Assembly: GCA_021521415.1 (NCBI GenBank)
Contig: JAIQDT010002995.1
Location: forward strand, 186,001-250,000
From: Bidens hawaiensis
Lineage: Eukaryota > Streptophyta > Magnoliopsida > Asterales > Asteraceae
Direction of reading: 5' to 3'
Length of the DNA stretch: 64,000 nt
The notes beneath the pieces were generated by a model that did no database searches, had not been told where the DNA came from, and saw nothing but the letters and a program-made list of their open reading frames with translations. Below are positions 10,999 to 19,908 of the stretch, piece by piece. Position numbers and translations under genes: made by a program. The stretch's first letter is position 1, and each line of letters begins with the position of its first letter.

Positions 10999-11859
10999 AT
11001 GGATTGTTACTACAGGACCAGAGTTGAAGAAAACAGCTATCAGCCTAAATTCTGCGTTGTGTATGATAGGATGGGGAATATTATCAGTTGTAATGACCCA
11101 TCTGGCGCAATGATGGATCACATACCACATCCAGAAGAGATATTATACGATGTTTTACGTGTCATCCATAGCATTAATCCAAAAGCACCACTTTCAGATA
11201 TCATGGATGATTTCCGGTCAGGTTTAAAGTATCAAATACAATTTAACGAGCCGACGATCGAGTTTGAGGATGTTGGGTTGCAGGATAAGATAGAGGATGA
11301 CGTGAATTTGGGAGATTCACTCGAGTTGATGTTTGGTATTGAGGATATGGTTAAGGTTGATAATGAGCTTAACGAGGAAGATGAATTCCTGAATCTGGAG
11401 TTAGATGGATTGTCGGATTATGACGGGGGAGACACATTGGACGTTAATGAAGATGTTGCATTTTTCGAGGCCCTACTTGTAGATGAGGATGTGGTGTTAG
11501 AGGAAGAACACTATTGCCGGCCCGTGGAATGTGTTTTAAATGCTTATCGGGAATTAAATCCACGGGAGAAGGTCGAGGATGATAGTTTACCTGAAAACCG
11601 AAGTTGCGTTTACTTTAGAAGATGGTCTACGGAAGTGAAAAAGCCATTAAAAGTCAAACAAGACCAGTCTTCTCGATACTTAAAACACATTCGGCTCTTG
11701 CCAGGTAAGTTTAAATATAGGTGGTCTGACCCATTGCTGATTTTTAATTCTAATTTAATATTTTGTGGTTCCATCATTGATATATTATTGTTTGATAAAT
11801 TCCGGGTGGAACTAAACGGGTTAGATAGGGTCCAGATCAAGGAGAACCCTCATGATTAA
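10999..11859 (+). CDS. uncharacterised 286-aa protein of element L
   Basis: This intact ORF starts at ATG 10999 (M-D-C-Y-Y-R-T-R) and ends at 11859; an in-frame GTG three codons upstream is less likely. I do not recognise the family. The N-terminal third is mixed (Y-D-R-M-G-N, H-P-E-E-I-L-Y). The middle (about residues 95-170) is strongly acidic and low in basic residues. The C-terminal quarter is basic, then hydrophobic (I-I-D-I-L-L-F). There is no zinc knuckle, protease, RT or integrase motif. It is the only ORF between PBS and PPT, so it may be an accessory protein of the element or a captured sequence. Being open in an element with diverged LTRs is notable. No function is claimed. Confidence 0.6.
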   Translation: MDCYYRTRVEENSYQPKFCVVYDRMGNIISCNDPSGAMMDHIPHPEEILYDVLRVIHSINPKAPLSDIMDDFRSGLKYQIQFNEPTIEFEDVGLQDKIEDDVNLGDSLELMFGIEDMVKVDNELNEEDEFLNLELDGLSDYDGGDTLDVNEDVAFFEALLVDEDVVLEEEHYCRPVECVLNAYRELNPREKVEDDSLPENRSCVYFRRWSTEVKKPLKVKQDQSSRYLKHIRLLPGKFKYRWSDPLLIFNSNLIFCGSIIDILLFDKFRVELNGLDRVQIKENPHD

Positions 11860-13772
11860 GTTCAAGTGTGGGGAGGTTTCGCAGAGTTTGTATAATTCAT
11901 CAAGTCACTAACATAGTTTTTGTAGTTTGTCTTTGTTTTTGTGTTTTTAAGTTTTGCTAGTTTGAAGATTGAGTGAGCTAGAGAAACGATCCCCAAGGAA
12001 GAGTATATTGCAAAAGATAAGTGTGGGGATGATGGAGCAGTGGAGCCGTATACTTCATGTTTATTTATTTTCTCCTGATTATTATATTTTATATATTCAT
12101 TAGTGAAACACTTTAATTGCATAATATCTATCATTATGATAAGATACATTTTAGATATGTTTGTTTTGTTTTGTCGCTTACGTTCGTGTGTGGGATAAGG
12201 AGGTACTGTTTGCTGAGCACGTTCGTAGTTGGAGGGCATTCATGGAAGAAGACTTTGACATCATGTTTCATTCGCATATTACCAGCTAAGTCTTTTCCAT
12301 TATCTAGCTTGTTAATTTTTTAATTTTGTTTTTTATTTTAATTTTTAGTTTTCTAGTTATTTTGTAGTCCAACTTTATTTTTTATTTTATTTTAGTCGTC
12401 CTTATCCTTGCATTGAGAACAATTCAAATTTTAAGTGTGGGGATAGGATATTTGAGTCGTAGTTTAATTTTGCTTTAAATTAATAATAATAAAAAAATTG
12501 AGAAAAAATAAAAAAAAATTGAAAAATGTTTTAAAAAAATGTCCCTTGAATCTAGTTTTTTTGCGTTAAAGTGGGAGATGCTGATATTTATCGGAAATTG
12601 GTTTTTCAAACTACTAATAATATGAGAGAAAAAAAAAAGAAAACGCACTTAACTTGGGATGTGTCGGTAGGCTCAGCCTCGAATATGAAAGGGCAATTTG
12701 ATAAAATGGGTCGGAAATCTCTTGTGGGTAAAGTGTTTTGTCCGTAGAAAATAAGTAATGAAAGGTCAGCCATACTCAAGCCTCAATTCTTGGTATGAAA
12801 AAGTGAAAATATCATAAAGTTTGAGAAGTTTAAAAAATTGAATACGTTATCATATGATGCTTGGGTAGGTTTACCGTCAGAGTATGCCATGTAACCTGTG
12901 ATATAAATCTTAAACTGCTAGCTTTAGTGTTTTACACATCATTGGCGTATGGTTTTATAACCTTAAATCTTGTATTGATGGGATGCCCCGGGTCCGGAGA
13001 CCATGGGTCTGTATGCCGATTATTCATCTGGGTATTCACAATTCCAAATGGGGTTGTGAATATTTAAAATAAAGCTAAAAAAAGAGCAAACCTGCAGTTT
13101 TCTGCCACTTAAGTCTTTAAACATGATCACAAAAAGTACAAAGGTACAAATTCATTACAGACTTGATCATTCACGCTGTTAGCCATGTGGGGTCCCCTTG
13201 CTCGCGTCTCATTAACATTAAGAAACGAACCACAAGGGACACGCCACATGTAAGCCCTACAGATGAAATTTTGCATAATCACCTATGGTGATGGTTTGGT
13301 GTATTGCTTGATAACAGGGGTATGTCATGTTGTGGGGAACACTAGCTATAAATTAATTGTACCTTAATCATATCTAATGGCTGCTTGGTAGACTTTGATG
13401 CTTAAGCTTAGGCGGATAAACAATACCCTTGATTGTCTTAACTATTCATGAAAAAAAAAATAGAGCAACAAAAAGTTTTAAATCTGCTAATTTTGAGGTT
13501 TAAGTCAAGTTGGGGTGGTCTGGTATGGTAAAAGCTGAAAATAAGCGGGTCTTAATTATGTAAACCACTGAGTAAAAAAATTGTCGATAATATTGTCCCG
13601 GTAAAGATTAAGGCATGGGTTTAAGTGGACAAGAATATCGGTGATCGCGGTTTTTGCATTTTTCTGAGCTTTAAAATTAACCTATATGTTTGTTATACTG
13701 TAATTTTCTGATTCTGATCCAACTGCATCAAACTTTTTCAGGGACGAAAAAAAGAATAAGTGTGGGGATATT
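11860..13772 (+). other. non-coding tail of element L with four PPT-like motifs
   Basis: 1.9 kb with no credible gene. AAGTGTGGGGA occurs four times: 11864-11874, 12019-12029, 12433-12443 and 13758-13768. Only the last abuts an LTR and is the likely working PPT. The third is preceded by a CATTGAGAACAATTC context like that of Athila H at 34790 and 36225. A block at 13492-13552 resembles the conserved Sirevirus UTR block. Confidence 0.7.
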
Positions 13773-15098
13773 TGATATAATGCTAAATATATATGTTTCC
13801 CGTGTATATTTTAATTAATATTTTAATAGTTTTTGTTCGTTTTTAGTTGAGATTTGTATACTGCTAACGTTTTTATGTTTCGTAGGTTCCGAGGTTTGAT
13901 CGTGAAGAAAAAGGGCGAAAAACGAGCTAAAACGAGCCGAAACGGAGATACGGAACGCATCAGGAAGGAACCGGACAGAGAACCGGTCAGACCGGGCCGG
14001 TATGACCGGGCCCCATGGAGGAGCACGCCGCGCCGCGCGAAGGCAGAAGGCCAAAAGCCCTTGGCGCTTCGCCTAGGCACAGCTGGGCTAGATTATTTTC
14101 GTTTTTGCTTCTTATCGGGCCTTGTTTTGGGTATTTAAACACCTTTAACTTAATCCTGACATAACCTTAAGCCACCAGCCGAATTAAAGAGTCTTTGGAG
14201 CCATCTTACGAGTCTCGTGGTGATTTTGAAGGCAAGAGAACATCCGGTGAAGAGCTAGACGTTTAAGATCGAAGAATACGGGTTTTGTCGCCTTTAATCT
14301 TTCGTTCTTTATTATTTCACCATGTTTTCAGTTTTGATTGTTTCGTTTGATTTAGACTATATGATGCTCGGCTAAATTCCATAGACTGCCTAGGTCGTGA
14401 TGAACCTTAGTTCGGTTTGATTTTATTTGGATTTTCGCTTCGTTATGAATTTTATGTTCTAAGTAAACGGTTGAGTTTGATTTAATTAATGCGTATGATT
14501 GCTTGGTTTTGTCTACTTGAATTTATTGTTCCACATTGTACTTGTTGATTGTTTCATAGGATAGGGTTTTGTTAGGTCATTTACTATGTGTTCTTGACTA
14601 GTTTGTGATTAATATTTATTAAAATCATAGAAACAATAAAATCAAGTAAATAGATGAAAGTGAAATGCCAGCCTAGAAAGTTGTAAGGTGATAGGTTGTT
14701 GATAGATCTTTGCTTGTCGAGATTGCTAGATTTAGTTCTTCGTAAGGAGTCCGTCTATGTTTGATTGTCAGCTTAGTCTATTAAATTAATTGAGTCTGCT
14801 TTGCTATCTTTTGAATTCCGCGCTGTAAGGTAGTTTTTCGTCATAAAAGATACTTAGACATAAGCGATTAAATAACCGTAAGGAAGTTTAATATAAAACT
14901 GGTGAGTCTTAAAACTTGTTAGAAATCCATAGGCGTCTTCTTGAAGTTCAAGGGTCCTGTCCGGGTTTTCTATCAAGGGTCGATTTTATGATCCCGGTTC
15001 CATAACTTGTGTTTTTCCATTTAACTAATAAGCGCAACTTTGGGGATTCCGGCCTGGGTAGTTATTTTCATCATTTGAATTAATCCAAGTTTTCTAAA
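13773..15098 (+). repeat. 3' LTR of element L, truncated
   Basis: It starts TGATATAATGCTAAATATA right after AGTGTGGGGATATT. It matches the 5' LTR up to TTTCTAAA (10228 in the 5' copy, 15098 here), and the remaining ~397 bases are missing. The ORF at 13854-14138 is a shadow. Confidence 0.88.
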
Positions 15099-16359
15099 AC
15101 GCAGAAAATACTGACCCCAACAGGCACCGTACAACCTAAGGAACCAGTCCGAACTTATGTTCCAACTATTCCATACCCTGGACGGCTGAAACAGGAGAGA
15201 TTGGAAGCTCAGTATGGGAAATTTTTAGAACTCTTCAAACAACTCCACATCAACATCCCTCTAATCGAAGCCATTGATCAAATGCCGAAATATGCAAAGT
15301 TTTTAAAGAAGTACTGAAAAACAAAAGGAAGCTGGAGGAACTCTCGCATGTCACTCTGAGTGAAGAATGTTCAGCAGTCCTCCAAAGCAAGCTGCCAACA
15401 AAAATGACCGATCCCGGGAGCTTTACTATCCCTTGTCTCATAGGATATTTGTCTGTTAGCAATGCGCTAGCTGACCTAGGAGTTAGTATTAATTTATTGC
15501 CTTATGCGGTCTTTGCAAAACTAGGGATAGGAGAACCTAAGCCCACCCGCATGAGCAATCACTTTTGACATAGGAAAATCTATGCAATATCCGCAACATC
15601 ATGATGACACATTATATTGTGTCGACAAAACAGATTAAATCGTGAGTTGCTATATGCGAGATTCCTCTATCAATAAACCGCTAGAATCACAAGTCTTAGA
15701 CAAAACACTCAACATACCCATTTTAGAAAACGAAAATATCAATGATGACTTTCAAGAAGCATCAAAAGTAGTATATGAAATCACCGAATGTAATGAAAAA
15801 TCAGAACCATTAATCGAAGAACCACCAGTCTTAGAGTTAAAAGAACTACAAAGCCATCTCGAATACACCTTTCTAGAAAAAGACTCTCAACTTCCAGTAA
15901 TTATTTCATCTCTCCTTTCTAAAGGAGAGAAAGACGAACTTCTTCAGGTTCTCAAAAACCATAAGAAGGCCATCGCATGGAAGATCATGGATATCAAGGG
16001 CATTAGTCCCTCCTTTTGTACTCACAAAATTCTCATGGAGGAAGAATACAAACCAGTGGTCCAACATCAAAGACGTCTCACCCCAACATGCAAGATGTGG
16101 TGAAGAAAGAAGTAATCAAACTCCTTGATGCAAGATTAATCTACCCAATTTCAGATTCACCTTGGGTTAGTCCCGTTTAAGTAGTACCCAAGAAGGGAGG
16201 AATGACGGTCGTATTGAAGGAAAAGGATGAGCTAAACCAATGAGAACCATCACAGGCTGGCGAGTTTGCATTGACTACCGGAAACTTAATGACGCCACAA
16301 GAAAAGATCATTTTCCACTTCCTTTCATCGATCAAATTCTTGAACGATTATCTGGAGAA
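15099..16359 (+). pseudogene. Athila H pol, first part (protease and start of RT)
   Basis: It begins mid-polyprotein. The protease region is recognisable (D-P-G-S-F-T-I-P-C near 15410, then A-D-L-G-V-S-I-N-L-L-P near 15471, the D-x-G aspartic site). The RT N-terminus follows (K-D-E-L-L-Q-V-L-K-N-H-K-K-A-I near 15930; P-K-K-G-G and [11 protein letters not shown] near 16190-16290). Frameshifts near 15318 and 16085 and stops after 15555 and at ~16180 break it. The 16374-16574 ORF is LTR, not protein. The reading frame resumes at 28660 after element B. Confidence 0.85.
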
Positions 16360-16364
16360 ATGTT

Positions 16365-16768
16365 TGTTGGTGCATGATGTCAGTAGTTCAGTGTCGAGTG
16401 ACTGTAATCGTGTTAGTTAGATTTGTTTTTGTATGTAGCGAAGTTGCTAACAAGTTCGCTGATATGGGCGAACTTGTTAGACAAGCGAAGTTAGAGACAA
16501 CTTCGCCTGAACATGCCAGGCGAAGTTGTCGTGATTATATAAACTTAGGTTACGGCTTAAGTTTATATCATTAATTCAGTATTCGAGTTTTCGTGTATTC
16601 GAGTCAGAGAGAGTCTGTATTAGTGATCATAGTATCACGTGTTAACGGTTGAAATACAACGTGTGTTTGATTATCGTATCGTGTTTTCTATACTCGTAAC
16701 GTCTTACGTAGGGATTCCGCACCTACGTAGAACGCGATATCTCGTGTAGATCCGGCTGGGAACCTACA
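16365..16768 (+). repeat. 5' LTR of Sirevirus B
   Basis: Runs TGTTGGTGCATG...GGGAACCTACA, 404 bp, identical in length to the 3' LTR. It contains palindromic GCGAAGTT/AACTTCGC units (about 16438-16530) directly upstream of TATATAAA at 16536-16543, the likely promoter. Confidence 0.96.
16536..16543 (+). promoter_or_regulatory. LTR TATA box of Sirevirus B
   Basis: TATATAAA sits 8 bases after a CAGGCGAAGTTGTC palindrome arm. Its copy in the 3' LTR is at 28427-28434. The palindrome-TATA arrangement matches the internal promoter at 24535-24615. Confidence 0.65.
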
Positions 16769-16770
16769 AT

Positions 16771-16782
16771 TGGTATCAGAGC
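16771..16782 (+). other. primer-binding site, initiator tRNA-Met (element B)
   Basis: TGGTATCAGAGC, two bases after the LTR, is the usual Copia PBS. The same sequence follows the LTRs of C and, on the minus strand, D. Confidence 0.95.
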
Positions 16783-16967
16783 GTTTGCTCGATTGTGTGG
16801 TTCGGGATTATCACGCGGGTATAGAAATCGTTCCGTTCGACTATTCACGGGACGAGTTTTCTGAGTTTTTGTGTCCTACTCACCCCCTACCTTCAAAAAC
16901 AACCCATAACACCTTCACACACCTCGAAAAACCTAGAAATCTAATCTGCAGAAAGTTCGTGTTCATC

Positions 16968-17223
16968 AGGCGAAGTTGCCGTCACTGTAAGTAGGGTTTC
17001 GGCGAAGATATAAGGTTAAGCGAAGTTATCCACAACTTCGCCTACCTCTTCAAGTTCGCTTACCTCAAGCGAAGTTACCCACAACTTCGCCTACCTCCCA
17101 AGTTCGCTCAGCTTAAGCGAAGTTATTCTCAAGTTCGCCAATCCAGCGAATTTAAGAAAGTGAGCGAAGTTACAAATTCACGCGAAGTTAAGCTTTAAGC
17201 GAAGTTATCCACAACTTCGCCTA
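16968..17223 (+). repeat. GCGAAGTT palindrome array in the leader of B
   Basis: About a dozen half-sites of AAGCGAAGTTATCC or CAACTTCGCCTA lie in both orientations between PBS and gag. Pairs such as AAGCGAAGTTATCC-ACAACTTCGCC would form hairpins in RNA. A similar array occupies the C leader (47426-47640). A GTAAGT at 16987 resembles a donor but is not conserved in C (GGAAGT). Confidence 0.8.
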
Positions 17224-17280
17224 CAGAGCTGTTTGAAAATTAAATTTTTGATTTTCGGATTTCTTTGAGTTTTGCGAAAG

Positions 17281-19887
17281 ATGTCTTCGATAAACATTAC
17301 CGAACTGGTAAAGATGGAAGTAGAAGCGGGTTCGGCTACAAAGGCGCCCAAGATGCTTAAGAAAACTGATTATGTGGCGTGGAAAGATCGTTTTGAACAA
17401 TATATCAAGTATCAAGATGCCAAGATGTGGGTGTGCATACAAGATGGTTACATTCCACCTACTGCTGAGTATGAAGGTCGTGATCAGATCAAGAAATACA
17501 AAGAGATGGAAGAAGAGGAGAAGAAAATGTATGAGGCCGAAAGCAAAGCTCATGCAGCAATTACAATGGCTCTTCCACAAGAGATTCTGCACACCTTCCG
17601 AAAGTATAAAACTGCTAGAGAGCTTTGGGAAGCACTCGAGAACCGGTTTGAGGGCAATGTGGGAATTCGTGCCTCGAAAATTAAACTTCTAAAAACCCAA
17701 TTCTCGGTCTTCAAGTATCTGAAGAATGAGTCACTTGATGATATCATTACTAGATATTATCATCTGATGACTGAACTCAACAACTATTCAATTGTTTACA
17801 AGGAAGATGAGATAGTTGAAAAGCTTCTTGATGCTCTCCCACCGAAATGGGAGATGTATACTGTGTTGATGAGAGAAGACAAGGACTTTGCTGACTATGA
17901 CCTGGAGACAGCAGTTAACAAGCTAAGAACGTTTGAACTGAACATGGTACGAAAGGAGACACCTACCGATCAGGTTCAAGATCCGGGTATGTATGGGGCA
18001 AAGGTTAACTCGGGATCAAGTTCGAAAACTGAATCATCTGCTTATTACTCTAAGGGAGAGTCAGGCGCTAACTCAACACACGAAGGACATGTTTCTCTCA
18101 ACATGAACGATGATGTGTGCTTTGTAGCTGGAGGATCTAATGCTTCTCAACCTCAAGCGACCAAGAGTAGTTATTCCCCGAGTGTGTCAAACAACAACTA
18201 CTCGAAGATGCCCATGAGTGTTAAATCTGCTGAACAGCAGTTTGCTCTCTATGCATCTTTTATTGCTTCGTATGAGAACTATATTCAGGGTAAGATTGTT
18301 GATCCTGCAATTTTAGATGAAGACTATGATCAGATCGATGCTGATGATCTGGAGGAGATGGATCAGCAATGGCAGATGGCTATGATCGTGAGAAGAGTTA
18401 AGAGGTTCATGAAGAAGACTGGAAGGAAGTTTGTCGGAGAGAGGCCAGGTTTTGATAAGTCGAAGGTTCGCTGTTACAACTGTCAGCAGAATGGCCACTT
18501 TGCAAAAGAGTGCAAAAATGAACGTGTAGAACGCAGTCAAAACAGATCTACACAGCAGAGTGGTAGTGGTAATGACTATAGAGCCATGATTTCCAGACAG
18601 AACGAGGAGTACAACTGGAATCTGCATGTCAAAGAAGTATTTGAACAGGCCAACTTGGCAAAAATCGAAACCGCAGAAAGTGAGAAGAGAACTGGTGAAA
18701 ATGAAGCGTACATGGCAGATGTGGCAGACCAGCTCTCCGAGGTAAGTACCGAACTCCCTTGTACTAAGTGTGAACATCTGTCTGAACAACTGACAACTTT
18801 AACTGATCAGTTTGTTAGTTTGGATGCGCAATTTAAAACTTTAAAAGAAAATCATCATTTCACTAAAGCTAGAGAAAATAGTTACAAAGTAAAAATTAAA
18901 GCTAGTGAAAAAGATATTAAAAGTCTTAAAGCAAAACTTGCTGAAAAAATTCAAATGATTGATCTTAGCTATGAAGTACTAGAAGAGAAAACCAAACTAA
19001 TAGATGAAAGGGATAAACAGATAGCTGATCACCAGGTAAAAGTGGTGGAGCTTAACAGGAAACTTGAGAAATTTAGAAATTCCACTGCTATACTTGATCA
19101 CCTCGTTAGTGATCAAGGTTCCCCAGTTAAAAGGGGAGGAATTGGTTATCATGAAGTTCCACCACCTTTCAATCATAATTACACTTATGACCCTAGTAAT
19201 CAGAAATCTGTCGATGTTGACTATGGTCAGACAGTTCCAGTTAAAGTAACGATTAAAGAACCAGTAGTTAGTAAGCCTGTCGCAAGTGTTAAGATTTCTG
19301 CTCTGAGTCCTGTCTCATCTAACTCAGACAAGTCTTCTGAGTCGAGTGAGACAAAACAAGAGGAAGTGTTACCAAATAGTGGAGAGAAAAATAAAACACC
19401 TGGAAAGAAGTCTCCACTAAACCCGTATGTCCCACCATTTGTGAGACAAGCGAGCAGTAATACAGCCTCAACATCTAAGACAACTTTTGATAAGAAAGTT
19501 GAACACCGGAATTGTTTTAGATGTAATCAATTAGGACACCTTGTTGCTGATTGCCCTCTGAAGCAGAAATTCAGAGGTGTGAGGCCTTCAAAATCTGAGA
19601 AAAGAGCTAACGGTAATCGATTTAATGGTAAAAATGAAAACCCATCAAAATTCAGAAATTGGTCTAATCCAGGTTTTCAAAGAAATAGATCTCAGTTTTT
19701 CACTGCAAACAACCAAACCATAAGTAATAATTCATTTAATTCAAGACGGTTTGAGTGGCCTCATAGACAATCCACAAGATGGTATCCTGTTAGGACTCAC
19801 AGAAATTATAATGATACTAACTTTGGACAGCCAAGGTACGGGATGTATCGACCCAAGACCAATCGGTCTTGGGTCCCCAGATTTTAA
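17281..19887 (+). CDS. gag: Gag polyprotein, long form (element B)
   Basis: 868 aa from ATG 17281 (M-S-S-I-N-I); the frame is open three codons earlier from a TTG, which is not needed. Residues ~50-210 form the Copia Gag/UBN2-type capsid region (A-L-E-N-R-F-E-G, L-L-D-A-L-P-P-K-W). A first CCHC knuckle is at ~398-411 (C-Y-N-C-Q-Q-N-G-H-F-A-K-E-C). A heptad-rich coiled coil spans ~495-600, and a second CCHC at ~745-758 (C-F-R-C-N-Q-L-G-H-L-V-A-D-C). Gag packages RNA and forms virus-like particles in the cytoplasm. It is unusually long for Copia, as known for Sireviruses. The stop (19885-19887) is in frame with pol. A consensus splice donor lies after codon 487. Confidence 0.93.
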   Translation: MSSINITELVKMEVEAGSATKAPKMLKKTDYVAWKDRFEQYIKYQDAKMWVCIQDGYIPPTAEYEGRDQIKKYKEMEEEEKKMYEAESKAHAAITMALPQEILHTFRKYKTARELWEALENRFEGNVGIRASKIKLLKTQFSVFKYLKNESLDDIITRYYHLMTELNNYSIVYKEDEIVEKLLDALPPKWEMYTVLMREDKDFADYDLETAVNKLRTFELNMVRKETPTDQVQDPGMYGAKVNSGSSSKTESSAYYSKGESGANSTHEGHVSLNMNDDVCFVAGGSNASQPQATKSSYSPSVSNNNYSKMPMSVKSAEQQFALYASFIASYENYIQGKIVDPAILDEDYDQIDADDLEEMDQQWQMAMIVRRVKRFMKKTGRKFVGERPGFDKSKVRCYNCQQNGHFAKECKNERVERSQNRSTQQSGSGNDYRAMISRQNEEYNWNLHVKEVFEQANLAKIETAESEKRTGENEAYMADVADQLSEVSTELPCTKCEHLSEQLTTLTDQFVSLDAQFKTLKENHHFTKARENSYKVKIKASEKDIKSLKAKLAEKIQMIDLSYEVLEEKTKLIDERDKQIADHQVKVVELNRKLEKFRNSTAILDHLVSDQGSPVKRGGIGYHEVPPPFNHNYTYDPSNQKSVDVDYGQTVPVKVTIKEPVVSKPVASVKISALSPVSSNSDKSSESSETKQEEVLPNSGEKNKTPGKKSPLNPYVPPFVRQASSNTASTSKTTFDKKVEHRNCFRCNQLGHLVADCPLKQKFRGVRPSKSEKRANGNRFNGKNENPSKFRNWSNPGFQRNRSQFFTANNQTISNNSFNSRRFEWPHRQSTRWYPVRTHRNYNDTNFGQPRYGMYRPKTNRSWVPRF

Positions 19888-19908
19888 TCATCTGATTTAA
19901 TCGTGCAG
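18742..19908 (+). other. candidate intron joining gag to pol in frame (element B)
   Basis: The donor GAG/GTAAGT falls exactly between codons 487 and 488. The acceptor CGTGCAG/GAACAG is at 19908, with a CTGAT branch-like site about 20 bases before it. Both ends are phase 0. Removal takes out 1167 bases (389 codons, including the coiled coil, second zinc knuckle and gag TAA) and joins the upstream Gag to pol without a frameshift. Parts of the interior are AT-rich (12, 15 and 16 G+C in 60-base lines at 18841, 18901 and 19681, against 34 in the line at 19921). C has the same two sites. Inference; no RNA data. Confidence 0.55.

Larger units (their letters stand above)
8910..15098 (+). mobile_element. 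non-autonomous LTR element L (LARD-like, Athila-type signals)
   Basis: It has a long 5' LTR (8910-10625), a tRNA-Asp PBS, 3.1 kb of internal sequence with one ORF and no gag-pol, a PPT-like AAGTGTGGGGATATT, and a 3' LTR (13773-15098) cut about 400 bases early at its junction with element H. Ten bases at the outer edge of the 5' LTR (TGATATAATG of the 3' copy) are missing. The LTRs differ at a few percent of positions by eye, so it is older than B and C. It is inserted into ORF3 of element A. Confidence 0.85.

Noticed and set aside
16374..16574. 66-aa ORF repeated at 28265
   Set aside because: Lies in the two LTR copies of B over the palindromes and TATA.
16987..16992. GTAAGT in the leader of B as a splice donor
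   Set aside because: Not conserved: C has GGAAGT and D TTCGTA at the same place.
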